A DNA stretch of 64,000 bases from the NCBI RefSeq assembly GCF_003945545.1, contig NZ_CP029617.1, forward strand, positions 5,007,001 through 5,071,000, in the 5' to 3' direction. Under the pieces are notes generated by a model, which did no database searches, was not told where the DNA came from, and saw only the letters and a program-made list of their open reading frames with translations. The stretch is from Streptomyces sp. WAC 01529. GTDB lineage: Bacteria; Actinomycetota; Actinomycetes; Streptomycetales; Streptomycetaceae. Position numbers and translations under genes: made by a program. Below are positions 1-9,883 of this stretch, in pieces. The first letter of the stretch is position 1. Each line of letters opens with the position of its first letter.

Positions 1-2562
1 GCCCGCCGGGGTTCCCAGCGTCGTACGCCCGTAGTAGACGCCGCTCGCGCCGGGCACGCCCGAGCCGTCGCTGTCCAGCTGGAGGATCGTGCCGTCGCCC
101 GCGTCCTCGCCGTCCACGCCGATGGCCAGGTCCGCGCGGCCGGAACCGGAGAGGTCGGCCAGGGTCACCGAGGAGCCGAGGCGGTCGCCGGACTCCGTGG
201 AGCCCGGCACGTCCGGCTCGTCCTGCGAGAAGGCCTTCGCGCCCGTGCCGGTGAGGCCGGACGAGGAGCCCTTCAGGAGCAGGGACGTGCCCGCGTCCTT
301 GCGGCTGGTGCCGGAGCGGGTGATGTCCTCGCCGGGGGCGCCGGTCAGGACGTCCGCGTAACCGTCGGCGTCGTAGTCGCCCGCCGCGACCGACCAGCCC
401 ATCGCGTCACCCGACTCGGCCGCGCCGATGACGCCGTCCGTCGCCTGGTGGACGGTCCTCATGCCGGTCGTGGTGAACCCCGTCGACGTGCCCGGGACCA
501 CCGTCACCTGACCGCCCGCGTGCGCACCGGACTCGGCGGTGTACGGCTGGCCGATGACCAGGTCGTCGTAGCCGTTGCCGTTGACATCGCCCACCGCGAC
601 CGAGCGGCCGCCGGGGACGGAGAGCACGCCGACCCGGCTCAGGCCCGAGCGGCCGCCCCTGAACCAGGCGACCTTGGCCTTGCCCGCCTGGTCGCGGTAG
701 GTGAGCGCGACGTCCGCGTAGCCGTCGCGGTTGAAGTCGCCGGACGCGGCGTCCGCGTCCGCTATGGCGGTGTCGCCCGGGGTGAGGCTGCCGCCCGACT
801 CGCGGTCCGCGTCGAGCCGCGCGGCCCAGGAGCCGCCCGTGCCCGTGGCCGCCGCGAAGACGTCCGCCTTGCCGTCGGCGTTGAAGTCGCCGGACGCGAC
901 CGCCGAGCCGAACCGGGCCTTGGCGTAGTGGAAGTCGTCCGAGAGCTGCATGTCCGTGCCGGAGGTGAAGGACGGGCCGTACAGCATGGTGACGGCGCCG
1001 CGGTCGGTGTTGCCCGAGCCGTCGTCCTCGCCCGGCGCGCCGATGACGAGGTCCGCGTACCCGTCGGCGTTCAGATCGCCCCACGCGGTGGCGGCCGCCC
1101 ACTCGTCGCCGGGCTCGGAGACGCCGGGGACGCCGGTGCTGGTCTGCGTCAGGGAGATCTTCGCGTCGCCCACCGGGCCGTCTTCACCGCCGGGTATGAC
1201 GGTCAGGCGCCCGCGGCCGCCCGACGCCTTCGGGGTGCCCGCGACCAGGTCGGTGATGCCGTCGGCGTTGAAGTCGCCGGTGGGCGCCGCGGAGTTGGCG
1301 CCCGGGCTGCCCGCGAAGCGGCGGATCTCGCCCAGCTCGGCGTAGAGGTTCTTGCCGGGGCCCGGGGCCGCTTCGGCGTCGCGCTGCCCCGAGACCGCGT
1401 ACAGCGAGGCCTGTTCGCCCTTCTTCCACACGCCGGTGTCCTCGGACGCGGTCAGCGTGGCCTTGCCGGTCGGGCTTGTGTCGTACTGGCCGAGCTTCCA
1501 GGCCGCCACGCGCGCCACCGACTCCAGGGCGGCGCGGCTCGGCCTGCCCGCGGGCCCGCCCGTCGCCGGATCGCCCTCGAAGTCGCCGAGGACGGCGACG
1601 CCCGTCGACTCGCCGTCGAAACCGCGGGTGTGCGCGCCGCGTACGGATATGTCGGCGCCGCGGCCACCGCCGCCGCGGCCCTCGAAGACGCGGCCGCACT
1701 TGTCCACGAGGAAGTTGTAGCCGATGTCCTCGCGGCCCTCGGTCCGCACCTGGTACGTCAGCAGGCCGCGGACCAGGGCGGGGGACTGGGCGCAGCTGTA
1801 GTCGTTCGTGCCGCCCGTGTGGTGGACGAAGACCGCCTTGACCTTGTCGACATACGTCGGCGGGTCCTTGACCAGCGACTCGTCGGCGCCCCAGGCCGCG
1901 CGCTTGATGAGGGGCGGTTGGGTGACGGTGGACGGCGGGGCCGTCGGCCTGGCCGGGGTATCGCCGTCGGCGGCGAAGGCGGCGGGGGCCATGGACTCCT
2001 TGGACGTGACGCCCGGGTCCACGAGGTTGACCTCAAGTCCGCTGGGCAGCACGTCACTTGAGCCTCCGTCGGCCGTGCCGTCGGCTGCGCTGCCGGTCGC
2101 GGTGACCCGGACCTCCACGCCGTCCGAGGGGCCGACCCAGAGCGGCTCGGACGCGGCCCGTGCGCCCGCTTCCGAGGGGTGCGGCTCCAGGCCCAGGGTG
2201 CGCCAGCCGCTCCACTCCCCGGAGCCGAGTGCGCGGGTGCGGACCTGCGCGGTGCCCTTCAGCTCCGCGGCGGCGCCGCTCCACGAGACGCCGAGCAGGG
2301 AGAACTGCTCGGTCGACGTGCGCGGCAGCTCCCGCTTGGCGGCGCCGTCACCCTTGAGCGCGAGGTCGTGCACGCGTGCCGGTCGCTCGGCGCGCGGATC
2401 GGCGGGCCCGTCCCCGGAGTTCGGGCCGGCCGTCGCGTACGTCACCGCCCCCGCACCTCCCAGCACGACGGCACCGATCGTCAGCCACGCCCTGCGCTTG
2501 AGGCTCAGTGGCCTGTACGCATGCGTGGTACGCGCCTTTTCACGCGGTTTGCGCGGGCTCAA
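1..2562 (-). CDS. Secreted PGRP/amidase-2 protein with FG-GAP repeats (C-terminus beyond window)
   Basis: The minus-strand frame is open from about 2571 to the window edge, so the 3' end is missing. A TTG at 2562 is preferred because AAGGGGTGGGG lies just upstream; GTG at 2571 is the alternative. A basic N-terminus (LKRRAW) and a hydrophobic stretch give a signal peptide or anchor. Around positions 1400-1860 the protein has VFVHHTGGTNDYS and YNFLVDKCGRVFEGRGG, typical of the zinc amidase-2/peptidoglycan-recognition fold (HH is a metal ligand). From about 1400 to 1 it carries serial FG-GAP units with calcium-type DFNADG, DVNGNG and DYDADG loops, as in beta-propellers. Likely an extracytoplasmic peptidoglycan-binding or -cleaving protein; activity is unproven. 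It is divergent from the lipoprotein gene at 2765. Confidence 0.85.
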   Translation of the reverse strand, partial: MSPRKPREKARTTHAYRPLSLKRRAWLTIGAVVLGGAGAVTYATAGPNSGDGPADPRAERPARVHDLALKGDGAAKRELPRTSTEQFSLLGVSWSGAAAELKGTAQVRTRALGSGEWSGWRTLGLEPHPSEAGARAASEPLWVGPSDGVEVRVTATGSAADGTADGGSSDVLPSGLEVNLVDPGVTSKESMAPAAFAADGDTPARPTAPPSTVTQPPLIKRAAWGADESLVKDPPTYVDKVKAVFVHHTGGTNDYSCAQSPALVRGLLTYQVRTEGREDIGYNFLVDKCGRVFEGRGGGGRGADISVRGAHTRGFDGESTGVAVLGDFEGDPATGGPAGRPSRAALESVARVAAWKLGQYDTSPTGKATLTASEDTGVWKKGEQASLYAVSGQRDAEAAPGPGKNLYAELGEIRRFAGSPGANSAAPTGDFNADGITDLVAGTPKASGGRGRLTVIPGGEDGPVGDAKISLTQTSTGVPGVSEPGDEWAAATAWGDLNADGYADLVIGAPGEDDGSGNTDRGAVTMLYGPSFTSGTDMQLSDDFHYAKARFGSAVASGDFNADGKADVFAAATGTGGSWAARLDADRESGGSLTPGDTAIADADAASGDFNRDGYADVALTYRDQAGKAKVAWFRGGRSGLSRVGVLSVPGGRSVAVGDVNGNGYDDLVIGQPYTAESGAHAGGQVTVVPGTSTGFTTTGMRTVHQATDGVIGAAESGDAMGWSVAAGDYDADGYADVLTGAPGEDITRSGTSRKDAGTSLLLKGSSSGLTGTGAKAFSQDEPDVPGSTESGDRLGSSVTLADLSGSGRADLAIGVDGEDAGDGTILQLDSDGSGVPGASGVYYGRTTLGTPAG

Positions 2563-2764
2563 GTGCCCCACCCCTTAGCGAATTTCCGGAGAACCAGCGA
2601 GTCCGTAGGACCGCCTCGAAGGGTAAATGGTTGTACCCGCCAGCAGAATTTCTCGCGTGATGTATCCCGCACGCCCGAGGTGTGACGAGCCGAGGGACGC
2701 GTGCGCTGGGCCATGTGACAGTTGTGAAGTGACGCAACGGGTGGGGACTCGGGTGGGAGTACAG

Positions 2765-3775
2765 GTGGCACGTCGCGTGAACGGCCGGGCGGGGCACCGC
2801 GGACGGTGGGTGCGGGCGGCGGCACTCTCCCTCGCGATGGGCGCGGCGGTGGGCACTCTCGCCTCGTGCGGGTCGGACCGCCCGGTGACGTACTCCGGCG
2901 GCACGTTCGACGACGTGGACCGCGCGGAATCCACGACCGGCGACGGCGGCCGGGACGGGGGCGCGGCGTCCGCCTCCGCCGAGGAGGTGCGCGGCAGGAA
3001 GCTCGGCCTGGCGGGCATGGAGCTGCTCAAGTCGGCCGACACCGTGCGCATCGGCGTCGAGATGAAGACCGCCAAGGGCCGCCAGAAGGTCTCCCTGCAC
3101 ATGGACCGCGAGAACAACTGCACGGGCACCTTCGACGCGGGCCCCGCACAGCAGGGCGACTTCATCATGATCGCGGGCGGTGCGATGTACGTGCGGTTCG
3201 ACGACGCCGCGCTCGACGCGATGGGTGAGATGGGCGACCGGCGCGGTCCCGAGGCGGGGGCCCGGGTCCGCGAGCGGACGGCGCTGGCGCGCGGGAAGTA
3301 CCTGAAGATACCGGCGGGTTCCGGCACCCGAGGTCCCGCGATACCCATGGGCAGCTGCGACCTCGACAAGATCACCGAGAAGATCGGCACCACGGAGCTG
3401 GACGAGGTCATCGAGGCCCGGCCCACCACCCGGCGGTACGGCGAGGACGTCACCCCGCTCGTCGAGAAGGAGGACGGCGGTGAGACGACGGTGTACGTGG
3501 CGGCGTCCGGCGAGCCGTACATCCTCGGCGTCGAGGCGACGAAGCGCGGCGGCACGGGTGGCTCCGGTGGATCGGGTGGCGTCGGTGGCTCGGGTGGCTC
3601 CGGTGGATCGGGTGGCGTCGGTGGCTCGGGTGGCTCCGGTGGGGAGCAGACCATGAAGATGCGGCTGTCCGACTACGACGAGCCGGTCGCCGCGGTGGCC
3701 CCGGCGCCCGCAGCGACGCTCGACATCTCGCGGATCGGCCCGGGGGGCCCGGGCGGCGGCCTCTTCGAGGTCTGA
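2765..3775 (+). CDS. Putative lipoprotein with Gly/Ser repeat linker
   Basis: GTG at 2765 follows GGGAG with a 5-base gap and begins a basic stretch, a hydrophobic helix and the lipobox LASC, so the mature protein should be lipid-anchored on the outer face of the membrane. The frame is open further upstream, but those starts lack the signal-peptide arrangement. The body (GMELLKSADTVRIGVEM..., ending TLDISRIG) resembles actinobacterial LppX/LprAFG-like or LolA-like lipoproteins; this is a loose match by eye. Residues around 263-293 form a GGSGGVGGSGG linker encoded by a tandem DNA repeat. Function is unknown; lipid or glycolipid carriage is the family guess. About 336 aa. Confidence 0.75.
   Translation: MARRVNGRAGHRGRWVRAAALSLAMGAAVGTLASCGSDRPVTYSGGTFDDVDRAESTTGDGGRDGGAASASAEEVRGRKLGLAGMELLKSADTVRIGVEMKTAKGRQKVSLHMDRENNCTGTFDAGPAQQGDFIMIAGGAMYVRFDDAALDAMGEMGDRRGPEAGARVRERTALARGKYLKIPAGSGTRGPAIPMGSCDLDKITEKIGTTELDEVIEARPTTRRYGEDVTPLVEKEDGGETTVYVAASGEPYILGVEATKRGGTGGSGGSGGVGGSGGSGGSGGVGGSGGSGGEQTMKMRLSDYDEPVAAVAPAPAATLDISRIGPGGPGGGLFEV
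3550..3645 (+). repeat. In-frame Gly/Ser minisatellite, about 36-bp unit
   Basis: A unit running GGTGGCTCCGGTGGATCGGG then TGGCGTCGGTGGCTCG is repeated almost identically about 2.5 times inside the lipoprotein gene. It codes for (GGSGGSGGVGGS)n. Copy number probably varies between strains by slippage, which would change only linker length. Confidence 0.85.
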
Positions 3776-3921
3776 GCGTGCGGGTCCGCCCGGGCCGCCG
3801 CGGGGCGCCGGGGGAGGTAGCCGTACGCTCTCGCGCTGTGACATTTCCGCGCCCGGCGACGCTGGTGACGGTGGGGGCATGGGCGCGCGGGGCGTGCCGC
3901 GTTCGGCCGGATGGGAGAGCG

Positions 3922-4548
3922 TTGGGCCAGGGTGGGGAGCCGCGTCGCGCAAAGGCGCGCGACGAGGAGCTGGGCAGAGCCGTCGCGGCGGCCCAGGAAG
4001 GCGACGAGGCGGCTTTCGCGGTCGCGTACCGGATCGTCCAGCCGGGACTCGTCGGCTATCTGCGCGGTCTCGTCGGCACGGACGGCGAGGCGGCCGAGGA
4101 CGTCGCCGCCGAGGCCTGGCTGGAGATCGCCAGGGACCTCGGGCGCTTCCGCGGGGACGGGGCGGGCTTCCGCGGCTGGACCGCGACGATCGCGCGGCAC
4201 CGGGCCTTCGACCACCTGCGCCGCCAGAAGGCGCGGCCGCGCCCCACCGCGCTGGAACAGGACCTGCTCGAACTGCCGGGCCCGCACAGCACGTCGGCGG
4301 CGGCCCTGGAGGCGGTCTCGACCGAGCGCGTGCTCGCCCTGGTCGCGACCCTGCCGCGCGACCAGGCGGAGGCGGTACTGCTGCGGGTGGTCGTCGGCCT
4401 CGACGGCCCGGCGGCGGCGCGGGTACTGGGCAAGCGCCCCGGCGCGGTGCGGACGGCCGCGTACCGGGGGCTGAAGAAGCTGGGCGAGCGGCTGGGGCTC
4501 GACGGTGTGACGGATGACGGTCCCGGCGCGCTGGGGGAGTCGAGATGA
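3922..4548 (+). CDS. ECF-family RNA polymerase sigma factor
   Basis: Region 2 is visible as AAEDVAAEAWLEIARDLGRFRGDGAGFRGWTATIARHRAFDHLRRQ and region 4 as LPRDQAEAVLLRVVVGLDGPAAARVLGKRPGAVRTAAYRGLKKL, the usual sigma2/sigma4 pair of ECF factors. The open frame extends upstream to 3778, but TTG at 3922, preceded by GGGAG, gives a normal length of about 208 aa; the start is uncertain. Its stop overlaps the start of the next gene (ATGA), so sigma factor and membrane partner are co-translated. A close paralogue with the same gene order lies at 55123-56906. Targets are not visible. Confidence 0.88.
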   Translation: MGQGGEPRRAKARDEELGRAVAAAQEGDEAAFAVAYRIVQPGLVGYLRGLVGTDGEAAEDVAAEAWLEIARDLGRFRGDGAGFRGWTATIARHRAFDHLRRQKARPRPTALEQDLLELPGPHSTSAAALEAVSTERVLALVATLPRDQAEAVLLRVVVGLDGPAAARVLGKRPGAVRTAAYRGLKKLGERLGLDGVTDDGPGALGESR

Positions 4549-5186
4549 ACGCAGACGAACCCTTGGGCCCTGAGGGTACGCAGGGCCGCCCCTCCCTTCC
4601 CGAACTGCTCGCCGCGGCCCTGCTGCCCGGCGCGGACGACACGGACAACGCGGACCGTAGAGCCAGCGCGGTGGACGCGGACGCGGAGCGCGCGGCGGTG
4701 GCGGCATTCCGCGCGGCGCGCGACGCGGGCGCGCACCGGGCGCGTACGCGGCGCCGCGACGACTGGCGGCCCCGGGAGCCCGGCCGCGCCCGGTTCTCGC
4801 TGCGGGCCGCCGGGGGCGTGGTGCTGGCCGGGGGTCTCCTGGGCGGCGTGGCGCTGGCGGCCGCCGGCACGGTGACCGACGACCCGCCCCCCAGGCCCAC
4901 CCCCCGCCCGGCCGCCACGTCCCCTAAGACCCCGGCCACCACGCCCCCGCGCCCCGAGGCCCCGGCGCCCTCGCGGTCCGTGCCGCCCGCGCGGCAGGAG
5001 CGTACGGAGACGCCCGCGAAGCCCGGCCCGAAGGCCAAGGACAAGAGCGAGACGCCTAGGGAGAAGAGCAAGCCCCCCAAGGACAAGGGAAAGCCGAAGA
5101 AGCCCCCCAAGTCCGAAAAGCCGCACCCCAAGGACAAGGGCAAGGGCAACGCCAAGCCCAAGCCCAAGCACGACCGCAAGGGATAG
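4545..5186 (+). CDS. Single-pass membrane protein, partner of ECF sigma factor
   Basis: A 213-aa protein with a cytoplasmic N-terminal part containing an AERAAVAAFRAAR helix, one transmembrane helix near residues 87-106 (RFSLRAAGGVVLAGG...), and a Pro/Lys-rich tail (KDKGKPKKPPKSEKP type) expected outside the cell. It overlaps the sigma gene by the ATGA junction. The position is that of an anti-sigma factor, but no HxxxCxxC zinc anti-sigma motif is present, so a regulatory role is inferred only from pairing. The protein from 55788 shares the AAxAAFRAAR helix and the transmembrane segment, which supports a conserved two-gene module. Confidence 0.75.
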   Translation: MNADEPLGPEGTQGRPSLPELLAAALLPGADDTDNADRRASAVDADAERAAVAAFRAARDAGAHRARTRRRDDWRPREPGRARFSLRAAGGVVLAGGLLGGVALAAAGTVTDDPPPRPTPRPAATSPKTPATTPPRPEAPAPSRSVPPARQERTETPAKPGPKAKDKSETPREKSKPPKDKGKPKKPPKSEKPHPKDKGKGNAKPKPKHDRKG

Positions 5187-5304
5187 GAAGGGCGGGTGGG
5201 TGGGGAGGCACCAAGCCGCGAAGCGGCGAAGGCGCCCCGAGCAACAAAACCCAGCCGCGCTACAGCCGCGCCTCCGGCGCCTCCTCCTCGGTGGGAACCC
5301 CGCG

Positions 5305-6056
5305 CTAGGAAGCGGTCCTCTTGTCCTTGCGGTTCGCGCGGAGCCACTCCTTGTTCATGTGGGTGATGGAGAACAGCGGAATGCCCTTGGGGCAGGCCGT
5401 GGCGCACTCACCGGTGAGCGTGCAGCCGCCGAAGCCCTCGTGGTCCATCTGCCCGACCATGTCCAGGACGCGGCTCTCCCGCTCGGGGGCGCCCTGCGGC
5501 AGGACGTTGAGGTGGTTGACCTTGGCCGAGGTGAAGAGCATCGCCGAGCCGTTGGGACAGGCCGCCACGCACGCCCCGCAGCCGATGCACTCGGCGTGCT
5601 CGAAGGCGAAGTCGGCGTCGGGCTTGGGCACCGGGGTGGCGTGCGCGTCGGGCGCGGAGCCGGTCGGGGCGCTGATGTAGCCGCCGGACTGGATGATCCG
5701 GTCGAAGGCCGTGCGGTCCACGACCAGGTCCTTGACGACCGGGAAGGCCGCGGCGCGCCACGGCTCGATGTCGATGGTGTCGCCGTCCTTGAAGGACCGC
5801 ATGTGGAGCTGGCAGGTGGTGGTGCGCTCGGGGCCGTGCGCGTCGCCGTTGATGACGAGCGAGCAGGCGCCGCAGATGCCCTCGCGGCAGTCGTGGTCGA
5901 AGGCGACGGGGTCGTCGCCCTTGACGATGAGCTCTTCGTTGAGGGTGTCGAGCATCTCCAGGAAGGACATGTCCTTGGAGATGCCGTCCACCTCGTAGGT
6001 GGACATGGCGCCGGGGGCGTCGGCGTTCTGCTGGCGCCAGACGCGCAGGGTGAGCT

Positions 6057-6060
<4 letters not shown>
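5305..6060 (-). CDS. sdhB: Succinate dehydrogenase/fumarate reductase iron-sulfur subunit
   Basis: 251 aa, the normal length for the subunit that passes electrons from the flavoprotein to quinone. The plant-ferredoxin-like [2Fe-2S] site is C58, C63, C66 (CREGICGAC) with a later Cys near 83. The C-terminal part has CIGCGACVAACPNG and CTLTGECATACPKG for the other two clusters. The ATG overlaps the sdhA stop by ATGA. It is the last gene of sdhC-sdhA-sdhB, the three-subunit order with a single cytochrome b subunit found in many actinobacteria. The complex works at the inner face of the membrane in the TCA cycle and respiration. Confidence 0.96.
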
Positions 6061-8006
<1,946 letters not shown>

Positions 8007-8708
8007 CTAGCTCACCACTCCGGTCATGACACCCACGGGGACAGAAATGAAGCCGACCGTCAGCACCAGCGCGAGGCCGTTGGCGACGGCCTTCAGGGAG
8101 CGGTCGCGGACCCGGCTGCCGACGCCCAGCGTCTGCGCGGCACTCCACAGGCCGTGGCGCACGTGCAGGCCCATGGCGAGCATCGCGGTGATGTAGATGA
8201 CGTTGCCGTACCAGGTCGAGAACGTGTCCACGACGTTGCTGTACGGCTTGCCCTCCTCGAAGCCCGAGTGCACGGTGCCGGTCGTGAGGTCCAGGATGTG
8301 CCAGACGATGAAGAGGCCGAGGATGACGCCGCCCCAGCGCATGGTGCGCGTGGCATAGGTGGCGCGCGGCTTCTTGTGCACGTATCCGGTGGGGCGCGCC
8401 TTGATGTCGCGACGGCTCAGCTGGTACGCCGACACGCCGTGCGCCACCACCGAGGCGAGCAGCACCACGCGCGCGATCCACAGCCCCCACTCACGGTGGA
8501 GGACCGGCTCTCCCATGACCCGCAACCAGTGCGCGTAGGCGTCGAAGCCGGCGGCACCCAAGAAGATCTTGGCGTTTGCCGCCATGTGAACCACAAGGTA
8601 AGCGATCATCACGAGACCGCTCGTTGCCATGACTGCCTTCTTGCCTACCGTCGAGTCCCACATGGAACGGGTCCTCGACGTGCTCGTCGTACGAGTCGCC
8701 AGAGTCAT
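8007..8708 (-). CDS. sdhC: Succinate dehydrogenase cytochrome b membrane subunit
   Basis: About 233 aa from ATG 8708 (a GTG at 8729 in frame is possible). There are about five transmembrane helices, for example GLVMIAYLVVHMAANAK, IARVVLLASVVAHGVSAY and GGVILGLFIVWHILDL, with regularly placed histidines (VVHMAAN, VAHGVSA, VWHILD, LHVRHGLW) suited to haem ligation. One large membrane subunit followed by A and B is the type B arrangement seen in Corynebacterium-like sdhCAB. It anchors the complex and reduces menaquinone. It is first in the operon; a LysR-type inverted repeat lies upstream. Confidence 0.93.
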   Translation of the reverse strand: MTLATRTTSTSRTRSMWDSTVGKKAVMATSGLVMIAYLVVHMAANAKIFLGAAGFDAYAHWLRVMGEPVLHREWGLWIARVVLLASVVAHGVSAYQLSRRDIKARPTGYVHKKPRATYATRTMRWGGVILGLFIVWHILDLTTGTVHSGFEEGKPYSNVVDTFSTWYGNVIYITAMLAMGLHVRHGLWSAAQTLGVGSRVRDRSLKAVANGLALVLTVGFISVPVGVMTGVVS

Positions 8709-8768
8709 GGGACCGGATGCTATGCCCACTCATCGCAAGTGCACCAACTGTAGAAACACATGCTTTCC

Positions 8769-8783
8769 ATAGGGAACGCCTAT
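8769..8783. promoter_or_regulatory. LysR-type (T-N11-A) inverted repeat upstream of sdhC
   Basis: ATAGG-GAACG-CCTAT is a perfect 5-bp-arm palindrome with the T-N11-A layout of LysR-family operators. It sits about 60 bp upstream of the sdhC start. No LysR gene is in the window; the neighbour on the far side is a deoxysugar gene reading towards the site. The site is read directly; its role is inferred. Confidence 0.5.
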
Positions 8784-8818
8784 CGATGGGCTTCGCCCGC
8801 GCCCGCCCGCGGCAGGAC

Positions 8819-9883
8819 CTAGGGCGGGGGAGCGGCCACAAGACCGGGACGCCTGGCCCCAGCCGTGCGGCGCACCGCCTCCAGCAGCTCCGCCTGGCGC
8901 AGCGACCGCGCCCCCCTGGGAGCCCCGCCGGTGCCGGAGCGCACCGCGCGGACGAACGCCCGCAGGGTGGCCGCCACCTGGTCGTGCGGGCTCAGCCGCA
9001 GCTCGCGCCGCTCGGCCGGCCCCGTGACCCGCAGCACCGGCTGGTGGTCGGCGGGCGGGGTGAAGGCGGGCTCCACCCGGATGCGGCCCTCGCTGCCCCA
9101 CAGCTCGTAGGCGGAGCGGTAGGCGTGCGCCATGCCGAACGTGAGGTGGCCGGTCACCCCGTCCGGGGTGCGGACGAGGACGGCGCCGGAGGTGTCGACG
9201 GCCGACCCGGGACCGTACTCCAGACACGCCCCCACCACCTCCACGTCCGCGCCGAGGAAGTGCAGCGCGGCGCGCACCGGGTAGTAGCCGATGTCCAGGA
9301 GGGCGCCGCCGCCGAGGTCGGGGCGGTGCCGGATGTTCCCGGCGGGCGGCGGCGGCACGGCGAAGGCGGCGCTGAACGACCGGAGTTCGCCGATCGCCCC
9401 GGAGCCGAGCAGCTCCCGCACCACCGCGTGCTGCGGGTGGTGCAGGAACATCACGTTCTCCATCAGCACGAGACCGCGCTCACGCGCCAGGGCGAGCAGC
9501 GCCGCGGTCCGGTGCGGGTCCGCGGTGAGCGGCTTCTCGGCGAGTACGTGCTTCCCGGCGAGGAGGGCCCGCTCCACCCACTCGGCGTGCAGGGCGACGG
9601 GCAGCGGCACGTACACGGCGTCGACGCCGGGCCGCTCAAGCAGTTCCTGGTAGCCCTCGACGGCCGCGCAGCCGTACTCCCGGGTCAGCGCCGCGGCCCG
9701 GTCGCGGTCCCGGCTGGCCACCGCGACGAGCGCGGTCTCGGGCGCGGCGGCCATCGCGGGCAGCATGCGGCGGCGGGCGATGTCCGCCGTGCCCATGACG
9801 GCGATGCGCACCGGCGCCTCGCCGGGCCCGGCCGCGGGCCGCGTCTCGCCGTCCGGCCCGGCCAGGGGCTGCGTGGCGCTCAT
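8819..9883 (-). CDS. NDP-hexose 3-ketoreductase (Gfo/Idh/MocA family)
   Basis: 354 aa from ATG 9883. It has an N-terminal Rossmann fold (RIAVMGTADIARRRMLP, residues 26-42) and the family EKP motif at 116-118 (HVLAEKPLTAD), followed by a C-terminal sugar-binding half (GGGALLDIGYYPVRA). In deoxysugar pathways this family reduces the 3-keto group of the NDP-3,4-diketo-2,6-dideoxyhexose made by the 2,3-dehydratase, giving a D-olivose-type intermediate. The start overlaps the stop of that dehydratase gene by ATGA, which supports the assignment. It is the last gene of the sugar operon and ends about 110 bp before the sdh promoter. Confidence 0.88.
   Translation of the reverse strand: MSATQPLAGPDGETRPAAGPGEAPVRIAVMGTADIARRRMLPAMAAAPETALVAVASRDRDRAAALTREYGCAAVEGYQELLERPGVDAVYVPLPVALHAEWVERALLAGKHVLAEKPLTADPHRTAALLALARERGLVLMENVMFLHHPQHAVVRELLGSGAIGELRSFSAAFAVPPPPAGNIRHRPDLGGGALLDIGYYPVRAALHFLGADVEVVGACLEYGPGSAVDTSGAVLVRTPDGVTGHLTFGMAHAYRSAYELWGSEGRIRVEPAFTPPADHQPVLRVTGPAERRELRLSPHDQVAATLRAFVRAVRSGTGGAPRGARSLRQAELLEAVRRTAGARRPGLVAAPPP

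Noticed and set aside
5187..5304. Terminator after sdhB
   Set aside because: Only small stems (GCCGCGAAGCGGC) and direct repeats were found; no convincing hairpin.
2540..5407. 955-aa minus-strand frame
   Set aside because: A high-GC shadow opposite the lipoprotein and sigma genes; Arg/Pro/Gly-rich, with no domain.
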